Source: Acidobacteriota bacterium
GTDB taxonomy: Bacteria; Acidobacteriota; Thermoanaerobaculia; Multivoradales; JAHZIX01
Length of the DNA stretch: 34,000 nucleotides
Assembly: GCA_034211275.1 (NCBI GenBank)
Contig: JAXHTF010000055.1
Coordinates: forward strand, 1-34,000
Direction: 5' to 3'
The number at the start of each line of letters is the position of its first letter. Within the stretch, counting starts at the first letter, position 1. A program made the translations under genes and the position numbers. The notes below the pieces were generated by a model. That model made no database searches, was not told the DNA's origin, and saw only the letters and a program-made list of their open reading frames with translations. Shown piece by piece: positions 28,211 through 34,000 of this stretch.

Positions 28211-29466
28211 GCCGGCACCGCGCGGGCTCGTTCCTCGATCCCCACCACGTCGCGGTAGACGCCGAGCAAGCGCTCCGCCATGCGCCCGGCGCTCCACTCC
28301 TGAGCCCAGGCCACCGCTTCCCGGCTCAATCGCCCTCGCCGCAACGGATCGGCGAGCAAAGACAAGACCTCTCGGGCAAAGCGCTCCTCGTCCTCCGGCA
28401 CCACCACCGCTCCGTGCCCGGTGCGCACCACGTCGCGGGTGCCCAAGACCGCAGTGGACACCACCGGCGTCCCCAAGGCCATGGACTCCAGCAGCACCAG
28501 GCCTTGAGTTTCGGTGCGCGAGGCGAAGAGGAAGAGGTCCGCCGCGGCGTAGCAGTTGAGGAGCTCGTTCTCACGCTCCAGATACCCTAGGAATCGCACC
28601 TGTTCCCCAAGGCCCAGCCGGCGGATCTCCCGCCGCAGCCGGGGGACTGCCGGCCCCTCGCCAGCGAGCACCAGGAGCACGTCCGAGCGCTCCGCCGCGA
28701 TGCGCGCGAAGACCCGCAGCAGGAAGCCCACGTTTTTCTCGTGGGCCATGCGCCCGACGTGGAGCAACATCGGCTGGTCCGCGGGAATCCCGTGACGGCG
28801 CCGGAAGCGCGGGCCGTCGCCGCCGGCCAGCTCCGACGAGCGCAGTCCTGTGGGCAAAACCTCCACCGGGGTGTCGGTACCGTAGGCCAACAGCGCATCC
28901 CGCACCGCCGACGAGGGCACGATGAGCCGATCCGCGTCGTCCGCCTGCAGCCGGGAGATGCGCCGCACGAAGGGCTTGAGGAGCCCTTGGGGCAGCGGCA
29001 GGTAGTGGTGCAGATAGTCCTCGAAGAAGGTGTGGTAGGTCACGACCAACGGCAGATCGTGGCTCCGGGCGAACCGCCGGGCGGCGTAGTGGGCGACGAA
29101 GGGGGTCTGGGCGTGGACCAGATCCACCGGCCCTTCCTCCAGCACCTGGCGCAGCGTCCGCCGCAGCGCCGATCCCTTCATCCAACGGTCCTCCGGATCT
29201 CCCAGCACGGCGCGGGAGGCGACCCGCCGCACTCGATCCTCCAAGGAGCGGGCCGGACGCCGATACTCCGGCGCCACCACCACCACCTCGTGACCCCGGT
29301 GCTCGAGCTCGCGGAGGAAGGTGGCGATGGAGGTGGAGACGCCGTTGACCCGGGGAAAGAAGACGTCGGTGAGGTAGAGGATTCGCATCGGGGAGCGTGG
29401 GCGCCCTTCAACGGAGCGCACCTCCGCCGGCGGCTCCCGCGGGAGCCCTGGAGGTGACTCAGACAA
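28207..29466 (-). CDS. Family 4 glycosyltransferase
   Basis: A 419-residue GT-B enzyme (GT4) with MRILYLTDVFFPRVNGVSTS (residues 27-46), VVTYHTFFEDYLHHYLPLP, the donor-domain start MLLHVGRMAHEKNVGFLLRVF and the EX7E motif FASRTETQGLVLLESMALG. It resembles monoglucosyl-diacylglycerol synthases and related lipid glycosyltransferases. The TTG at 29466 overlaps the PAP2 stop by 8 bases, giving a 26-residue polar N-terminal extension. An internal ATG at 29388 would begin exactly at MRILYLTD. Neither has a clear ribosome-binding site, so the start is uncertain. It is coupled to the downstream GT4 by a 4-base overlap. Confidence 0.88.
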   Translation of the reverse strand: MSESPPGLPREPPAEVRSVEGRPRSPMRILYLTDVFFPRVNGVSTSIATFLRELEHRGHEVVVVAPEYRRPARSLEDRVRRVASRAVLGDPEDRWMKGSALRRTLRQVLEEGPVDLVHAQTPFVAHYAARRFARSHDLPLVVTYHTFFEDYLHHYLPLPQGLLKPFVRRISRLQADDADRLIVPSSAVRDALLAYGTDTPVEVLPTGLRSSELAGGDGPRFRRRHGIPADQPMLLHVGRMAHEKNVGFLLRVFARIAAERSDVLLVLAGEGPAVPRLRREIRRLGLGEQVRFLGYLERENELLNCYAAADLFLFASRTETQGLVLLESMALGTPVVSTAVLGTRDVVRTGHGAVVVPEDEERFAREVLSLLADPLRRGRLSREAVAWAQEWSAGRMAERLLGVYRDVVGIEERARAVPA

Positions 29467-30031
29467 GCGCTAGAGCCAACCAGGCGAGGGTGCAGCCGAG
29501 GGCTGCCCCGGCGGCCACGTCGGTGGGATAGTGCAGACCGAGGGCGATGCGCGAAGCGGCGGTGAGCACGGCGAAGGGCACCAGGATCCAAAGGGTCCAG
29601 GGGAAGACGGCCCCGGCCAACACGGCGTAAAGGCAGGCGTGCAGGGTGTGGCCGGAGGGGAAGCTGAATTCGTCCAGCGGCGGTTCTTCGGCGTTGAGGC
29701 TGGCGCTGACCATGAACGGCCGAGGCCGAGCGGCGCGGGATTTGATCAGCCAGTAGAGCGCGCTGCCGAGCATGCCGGTGACCAGCATGCGCAGCACCGG
29801 GACCGCCGCCGCTTCGCCATACAGGCCGAGCAACCCCAGCGCCAGGGCATACCAGGCGGGTCCGTTGCCCAGGCGGCTGACCACTCGGAACAGAGCCAGC
29901 ACCTCGCGGCGGCAGCCGTCGTGGACGCGCTCACAGAGGGAAAGATCGAAGCGTTGCCAGCCGGGAACGGCGGAAGGGGCGGAAACCGGGGCCGGTAGGG
30001 ATGCAGATAGTGGGGCGTGGGCTCTCGACAT
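29459..30031 (-). CDS. PAP2-family membrane phosphatase
   Basis: A 190-residue membrane phosphatase of the PAP2/lipid phosphatase family. All three signature motifs are intact: KSRAARPRP (KX6RP), PSGH (FSFPSGHTLHACLY) and SRIALGLHYPTD (SRX5HX3D). Four to five hydrophobic helices surround them. Members dephosphorylate phosphatidate, phosphatidylglycerol phosphate or isoprenyl pyrophosphates in the membrane. Next to two lipid-type GT4 enzymes, a role in making a diacylglycerol or carrier for glycolipids is a reasonable inference. GGAGG lies 6 bases before the ATG at 30031 but is buried in a large hairpin (30032-30074). Confidence 0.92.
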   Translation of the reverse strand: MSRAHAPLSASLPAPVSAPSAVPGWQRFDLSLCERVHDGCRREVLALFRVVSRLGNGPAWYALALGLLGLYGEAAAVPVLRMLVTGMLGSALYWLIKSRAARPRPFMVSASLNAEEPPLDEFSFPSGHTLHACLYAVLAGAVFPWTLWILVPFAVLTAASRIALGLHYPTDVAAGAALGCTLAWLALALV

Positions 30032-30074
30032 GCTTGGCCTCCAAACGCTGGACTTCTTTCCAGCGTGGCCAAGC
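30032..30074 (-). promoter_or_regulatory. Bulged 16-bp hairpin enclosing the PAP2 ribosome-binding site
   Basis: In the minus-strand RNA, GCUUGGCC pairs with GGCCAAGC, the base next to the AUG, and ACGCUGGA pairs with UCCAGCGU around a 6-base AAGAAG loop. A 5-base UUGGA bulge lies on the 3' arm. The GGAGG ribosome-binding site is formed by the bulge plus the first two stem bases. Translation of the operon's first gene would require melting or protein binding. Confidence 0.65.
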
Positions 30075-30098
30075 TACGCCCCCGATGTGGAATCTCCG

Positions 30099-30114
30099 CG
30101 TCACCGCGGTAACG
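30099..30114. promoter_or_regulatory. Imperfect palindrome upstream of the PAP2 gene
   Basis: CGTCACCGCGGTAACG is a 16-bp palindrome with one mismatched pair, in the 165-bp spacer before the PAP2 gene. It could be an operator; no promoter hexamers are clear. Confidence 0.35.
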
Positions 30115-30196
30115 AGCCGTGGCGGCAGCGTGACGAGGCTGCGTTGGGGGCGCGGGACACACGCCACGCTCCGGTGCCGGCCTCTCCAGCCAGCCT

Positions 30197-31162
30197 CTAG
30201 CTCGAGGAACCGATCACCGTCGAGAGCTCTCCGGTCAAGGCTCGATGGTAGCGCCGGCGATAGCGGCGCCCGGACACCTTGGGGGGCCGTCGGGGCCGGC
30301 GCTCCTCTTGGGCCCTCGCCTCGCGGGCCGGGCTCCGGGTGTCGCATAGGGTCAAGGTCAGCAGGCAGGCGAGGCTGAGCTCGACCCACAGGGAGGGTAA
30401 GGAGATCCACCCCGCCGCCGCCGCGACAACGCTCAGACCGTGGACCAGGGCGAAGGCCAGACAGGCGGTGAGCCCGCGCTCCCACAGGATCGAGGCGGAT
30501 TCGACGATCCTCCAACCCTGCTCGGTACGCACCAACGATCCCGAGAGGAGGAGCACCAGCAACCCCAGCCCCATGAACAAAGGCCACAGCACCTGGGCCA
30601 GGGCGCGCAGGTGACGGCCCCAGGGAGTCACCGCGCCGCCGGCCACCACCACACAGGCCGCCGAGGGCCTCAAGACCCGGAAGGCTTCCCGCCCCGGACC
30701 GACCACCCGCAACAACCCCCGGTGGGTGGGGTCCCGATCGAAGAAGAGGTCGTAGGTCAGATTCAGCGGCTGCTTCGCCGCCCTCGCCGGACAATGGACG
30801 GCGAAGTGGAGAACCGAATGGGCGGCACCGCGGCGTTGCCCCATGGTTTGCCCTCGGAGCTCCAGCCGGCAGGCCGTGTGCCCTCGCTGAAGCTCGAGGC
30901 GACTCAGCGCATAGGTCGCGATCTCGTCCTGGCGCTGCCGCACCTCGCCCCAGGAGATGGCTCCGTCGTGATTCTCGTCGAGGCCGAGAACGTACTCCAG
31001 GTCGCGCAGGGCGAGGGCCCAACGGCCATCGATTCGCTCGCCTTCAATCTCCAAGGTCAGGTAGCTGTCGCTGGCCGGTTGAGCGTCGGCGGAGAACACC
31101 GGCCCGCTCAGCAACGCGGTCAGCAGAAGGGCCGGCAGGCCGGATAGACGGTGCGCGCGCAT
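30197..31162 (-). CDS. HupE/UreJ_2-like exported membrane protein with EF-hand
   Basis: A 321-residue protein with a signal peptide (RLSGLPALLLTALLSGPVFSADA). The exported domain SDSYLTLEIEGERIDGRWALALRDLEYVLG is typical of HupE/UreJ_2 proteins. A canonical EF-hand loop, DENHDGAISWGE, covers residues 62-73 with all calcium positions present. QPLNLTYDLFFDRDPTHRGLLRV is also a family block. The membrane part (about 195-290) departs from the family: the expected His-rich first helix (HIWIGFDH type) is replaced by LRALAQVLWPLFMGLG, so metal transport may be lost. It ends in a basic tail. The ATG at 31162 shares its A with the stop of the TPR gene (TGATG), so it is translated from the same sigma-54-type transcript. 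Confidence 0.7.
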   Translation of the reverse strand: MRAHRLSGLPALLLTALLSGPVFSADAQPASDSYLTLEIEGERIDGRWALALRDLEYVLGLDENHDGAISWGEVRQRQDEIATYALSRLELQRGHTACRLELRGQTMGQRRGAAHSVLHFAVHCPARAAKQPLNLTYDLFFDRDPTHRGLLRVVGPGREAFRVLRPSAACVVVAGGAVTPWGRHLRALAQVLWPLFMGLGLLVLLLSGSLVRTEQGWRIVESASILWERGLTACLAFALVHGLSVVAAAAGWISLPSLWVELSLACLLTLTLCDTRSPAREARAQEERRPRRPPKVSGRRYRRRYHRALTGELSTVIGSSS

Positions 31163-32475
31163 CAGCTCACCTCCTCCAGACGCCGCGCCAGTCGAGCCAG
31201 GCGCTGCTCCTCCCAACCGGTCTGGTCGAGGAACCCCAGCACCGGTCCCGCCAACTCCGGGCGACGGGCAGACCAAGCCGCCTCGAGGACCAGTCGCGCA
31301 TCCTCGGGACGCCGCTGCCGCTGCCAATTGCTCAGGGCCAGACGGAGAGCCTCCCAGGATCGCTGCTGGCAGCGCAGACGGAACCGCGCCTCATCCGCCA
31401 GGTGCCGCCGGCTGCCCTCCCGCCGAGCGGCTGCGAAGCGAGCCTCGAGGTCGGCGGCGTGGCGCTGGTAGGCGACCAGCCCCAACCGCTGCTCCGCCTC
31501 CGCCAGCCGTACCAAGAGGGTCCCCACGGAGGTCCTGTCTTCGAGCAATTGAATCACCTCGCGGCTACGGTCCTGGTCGAGGAGAAGGTCGGCGTAGCGA
31601 GCGAGGAGCTCGATGTTGGCGGGGCTCGAGCGCAAAGCTTGGCGCAGGGAGTCCTCCGCTTCCTCCAATCGCCCCCAGCGCATCGCCAGCTCGCTGAGGG
31701 CGCTGAGCACCTCCACCCGCGTCGCATCCTCCACCGTGGGAGCCAGGCGAAACTGGCGCCGCAGCCGGCGGTAGTTCCAGATATTGCCCAGATCGTCCAC
31801 CAGAGCGCGACAGGCGGCGGCCCGAAGCTCGATCTCCGGATCCTCGCGGGCCAGGCGATGAGCGGCCCGGCATCCGGCCCGGGCCGCCTCGAGATCTCCC
31901 CGGATCCGATGCAGCTCCGCCTGCTCTAGCCAACCCTTGGCGCATTCGGGGCGTAAATCCAAGTATTGCTCCAGATCCCCCGTCGCCGCCTTCAGGTCGT
32001 GAACGCTCCGACGCTCCGCAGCGCGCAGCAGGAGCACCGGATGGGGAGGTTCGGTGAGCTCCCACCAGGGCGCTAGAGCCGACTGCAGGTAGCCGTTGAA
32101 GCGTACATCCCCGGTAGCCTCCAGCAGGTGGAGAAAAGCCCAGCCCAAGTCCAATGCCAGGGGCAGGTTCTCCGGATCGTCGGCCAACCGCTCGCGCTGG
32201 AGGCGGAGGTGCCGCATCTCAGCGGCGACGACCTCGGGAACGCGCTCGAGAATGACCTCGTCGTCGCCAGGAGACAGATCCTCCACCGGTACCGGCGCTG
32301 CACCGGAAAGCCAGATGGTGGCGAGAGCTGAAGCCAGAACCACCAGCATCGCCACCGCCCAGCGGTCCAGGCGGCGGGCTCGGAGCCGCCGAAGAAGCTG
32401 TCGAGGAAGCTGCAGGGGCGAGATTCGGTGGTGGCGAGGGTTCGAGTCCAGGAACGGCTGGTCTGAGCTCATCAT
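31162..32475 (-). CDS. Membrane-anchored TPR protein
   Basis: A 437-residue protein with a basic N-terminus (residues 1-36), one membrane helix (WAVAMLVVLASALATIWLSGA, about 38-58) and a long periplasmic helical part made of TPR-like repeats (LGWAFLHLLEATGD, LEQAELHRIRGDLEAARAGCRAAH, RWGRLEEAEDSLRQALRSSPANIELLARYADLLL). It probably forms a protein-binding platform; the partner may be the HupE/UreJ_2-like protein encoded directly after it. AAGGAGACG precedes two adjacent ATGs (32475, 32472). A sigma-54-type promoter lies 180 bases upstream. Confidence 0.75.
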   Translation of the reverse strand: MMSSDQPFLDSNPRHHRISPLQLPRQLLRRLRARRLDRWAVAMLVVLASALATIWLSGAAPVPVEDLSPGDDEVILERVPEVVAAEMRHLRLQRERLADDPENLPLALDLGWAFLHLLEATGDVRFNGYLQSALAPWWELTEPPHPVLLLRAAERRSVHDLKAATGDLEQYLDLRPECAKGWLEQAELHRIRGDLEAARAGCRAAHRLAREDPEIELRAAACRALVDDLGNIWNYRRLRRQFRLAPTVEDATRVEVLSALSELAMRWGRLEEAEDSLRQALRSSPANIELLARYADLLLDQDRSREVIQLLEDRTSVGTLLVRLAEAEQRLGLVAYQRHAADLEARFAAARREGSRRHLADEARFRLRCQQRSWEALRLALSNWQRQRRPEDARLVLEAAWSARRPELAGPVLGFLDQTGWEEQRLARLARRLEEVS

Positions 32476-32654
32476 CGTCTCCTTCCTTCAGGGACCCGTA
32501 GCGGCGGGGTCGTCGGGGGGGACGACGAGCAAAACCGGGGGCGAAAATTCGATCGTTCGTGCAAGGCTCTCTCAGGAGCGCCGCTCGTTGATCTCTCTCG
32601 TCCAACGCCGGTGACGAACCGGAACGTTTTCAGAGTGAAGACAGGAGACTTCAA

Positions 32655-32670
32655 GGCAAGGTGCGTACCA
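32655..32670 (-). promoter_or_regulatory. Sigma-54 (RpoN) promoter
   Basis: Read on the minus strand, CTGGTACGCACCTTGCC has the invariant GG (32669-32668) and GC (32657-32656) exactly 10 bases apart and matches the consensus TGGCACG-N4-TTGC at all but one of the 11 defined positions. Transcription would begin near 32644 and run into the TPR and HupE-like genes. The adjacent NtrC-family gene encodes the required type of activator. Confidence 0.8.
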
Positions 32671-32745
32671 GATGGGAGAACCCCTGAAAGTGGGGCGTCT
32701 GGGCGGGATCGCGCGAGACCTTCTCATCACCATCCCGGATCCTCC

Positions 32746-32777
32746 TGAGACGGCTTGAGACAGCCTGCGACAGGCTG
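32746..32777. promoter_or_regulatory. Likely activator-binding repeats upstream of the sigma-54 promoter
   Basis: Three degenerate 10-bp units follow each other: TGAGACGGCT, TGAGACAGCC and TGCGACAGGC. The last two overlap a perfect inverted repeat CAGCCTG-CGA-CAGGCTG (32761-32777). They lie about 100-130 bases upstream of the predicted start of transcription, the usual place for enhancer sites of NtrC-type activators. Confidence 0.55.
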
Positions 32778-32823
32778 GAAGGCGACGAAACCGGTGGTGG
32801 CAGAGGGAGGAGGGACCGGAACC

Positions 32824-32853
32824 CCGACGGGACTCGACGGGACTCGACGGGAC
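32824..32853. repeat. Tandem 10-bp repeat (GACTCGACGG)
   Basis: About three copies of GACTCGACGG, the first and last partial, run head to tail between the response-regulator stop (32861) and the sigma-54 upstream region. The 10-bp period places all copies on one face of the helix. Confidence 0.8.
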
Positions 32854-32860
32854 GGCGGCG

Positions 32861-34000
32861 TCAAGGCCGGGGAATGGAGTATTTCTTCATCCAGCGGTAG
32901 ACGGTGGCCCGGCTGACTCCGAGAATCTCGCCGGCGGATTCCGGATCGCCCCCCGCCTCGTCGAGGGCTTGGCGCAGCTCCTCCCGGCGGCGCTCGTCGC
33001 GGGGGCTCCAGCGAGGCTCCAGATCCTTGGTGGACGCCAGGCCGGCGACGCCGGTCGCGCCCCCCTCCACCAGCTCCCGGGGCAGCATGGCGGCGGTGAG
33101 CACCTCGCCCCGATGCAGCACCACCGCCTCCTCGATGAGGTTCTCCATCTCCCGCACGTTGCCCGGCCACGGATAGGCTTCGAGCTGCCTCAGGGCCGCG
33201 GCGTCGAAGTCCCGAAAGCCTCGCTGATGGCGCTCCGAGGCACGCCGCAGGAAGTGCCGGGCCAGCAGCAGCACGTCCTCCCCACGCTCGCGCAGCGGCG
33301 GCAGCCGTAGGCTCACCACCCGCAGGCGGTAGTAGAGATCTTCCCGCAGCCGCCGCTGGCGGATCTCTTCCACCGGGTCGACGTTGGTGGCCGCCAGCAC
33401 CCGCACGTCCACCGGCCGGCCGCGGCTCGCCCCCACCCTCTGCACCTGATGGTCCTGGAGGAAACGCAGCAGCTTGGCCTGAACCGCGTAATCCATCTCC
33501 GCGATCTCATCCAGGAAGAGGGTGCCGCCATCAGCCTGCTCGCAATATCCGGCGTGAGCTTCTCGGGCGCCGGTGAACGCCCCCTTCTCGTGGCCGAAGA
33601 GCGCGCTCTCGATGAGCTCGTGGGGGATGGCGGCGGCGTTCACCGCCACGAACGGACCCTCCCGGCGGTTGCTGGCGTTGTGGATGGCCCGCGCCACCAG
33701 CTCTTTGCCGGTGCCGGTCTCCCCCAGAATCAACGCCGAGACGTCGGTGGGAGCCACGTTCTCGATGTGCTGGAAGAGCTGGCTCATGGCCCCGCTACGG
33801 CCCAGCAGGCCGTGGAAGCGGTCGCGGGCAGCGGCGGGCCCCGCTTGCTCCTGCTCCACCCGGCGGCGCGATAGCTGATGGACCTCGAGGGCCGAGACCA
33901 CCGCCTTGCGCAATCGCTGGTAGTCCAGGGGCTTGGTGATGTAATCCGCCGCTCCGTGCTTCATGGCCCGCACCGCCGCCTCCACCGAGGTGCTGCGGGT
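32861..34000 (-). CDS. NtrC-family sigma-54-dependent response regulator (5' end outside window)
   Basis: The visible 379 residues start within a receiver domain (TSVEAAVRAMKHGAADYITKPLD, containing the Lys of the phosphorylation site). A full AAA+ domain follows: GETGTGKE (Walker A), GHEKGAFTGA (the sigma-54 contact loop, GAFTGA intact), GGTLFLDEIAEMD (Walker B) and YPWPGNVREMENLIEEAV. The end is a Fis-type helix-turn-helix (SAGEILGVSRATVYRWMKKY). When phosphorylated by a partner kinase, presumably encoded beyond the window, such proteins activate RpoN promoters. The promoter at 32655-32670, just downstream and on the same strand, is the obvious target. Confidence 0.95.
   Translation of the reverse strand, partial: TRSTSVEAAVRAMKHGAADYITKPLDYQRLRKAVVSALEVHQLSRRRVEQEQAGPAAARDRFHGLLGRSGAMSQLFQHIENVAPTDVSALILGETGTGKELVARAIHNASNRREGPFVAVNAAAIPHELIESALFGHEKGAFTGAREAHAGYCEQADGGTLFLDEIAEMDYAVQAKLLRFLQDHQVQRVGASRGRPVDVRVLAATNVDPVEEIRQRRLREDLYYRLRVVSLRLPPLRERGEDVLLLARHFLRRASERHQRGFRDFDAAALRQLEAYPWPGNVREMENLIEEAVVLHRGEVLTAAMLPRELVEGGATGVAGLASTKDLEPRWSPRDERRREELRQALDEAGGDPESAGEILGVSRATVYRWMKKYSIPRP

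Overview
The window is GC-rich, densely packed bacterial chromosomal DNA with no rRNA, tRNA, CRISPR array or recognisable transposase. Several features suggest a Gram-negative bacterium of the Acidobacteriota (Thermoanaerobaculia-like) or a comparable complex-regulation lineage. These are a Ser/Thr kinase with PEGA domains, paired M16 peptidases, an FG-GAP secreted protein with a C-terminal DGFESGDT-type tail, a sigma-54 response regulator, an lspA gene and a lipoprotein. This assignment is inference from gene style, not from a marker gene. Real genes favour C/G at third codon positions, so most long antisense frames are shadows.

Layout. 1-1015: an M50 membrane protease followed by a pyridoxamine-phosphate-oxidase-like gene whose second half lies inverted at the window edge. 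1162-2446: a lipoprotein and an AbrB-type antitoxin/Doc toxin pair bracketed by a short repeat. 2469-6849: a carotenoid-desaturase-like flavoprotein, adenine deaminase, signal peptidase II and a small membrane protein. 6850-10958: a secreted FG-GAP protein, a TPR/double cyclic-nucleotide-binding protein and a sigma-factor-like protein. 10930-17152 (minus strand): a tightly coupled run of small membrane protein, phosphoesterase, PEGA-kinase and two M16 subunits. 17293-21379: an amphipathic-repeat protein, a beta-CASP nuclease, a YihY membrane protein and a small membrane protein ending in a strong G-quadruplex motif. 21419-23132: two head-to-head toxin-antitoxin operons separated by a cluster of the same short repeat seen around the Doc module. 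23271-25379: a TetR regulon (tetR, VOC protein, PPOX protein) with matching operators. 25495-26688: a protein that looks like two fused Cas2/SinR-like folds, and a small secreted Cys-rich protein. 27002-30031: a PAP2 phosphatase and two GT4 glycosyltransferases, probably for glycolipids. 30197-34000: a HupE/UreJ_2-like EF-hand protein and a TPR membrane protein downstream of a convincing sigma-54 promoter, next to an NtrC-family regulator that runs off the window.

The most interesting items are: (i) a GGTACC-centred repeat family found, within this window, only around the three toxin-antitoxin modules; (ii) the single-chain tandem Cas2/SinR-like protein; (iii) the sigma-54 promoter with 10-bp-phased upstream repeats beside its likely activator; (iv) a bulged 16-bp hairpin holding the ribosome-binding site of the PAP2 gene; and (v) the 120-bp inversion inside the gene at the window start.
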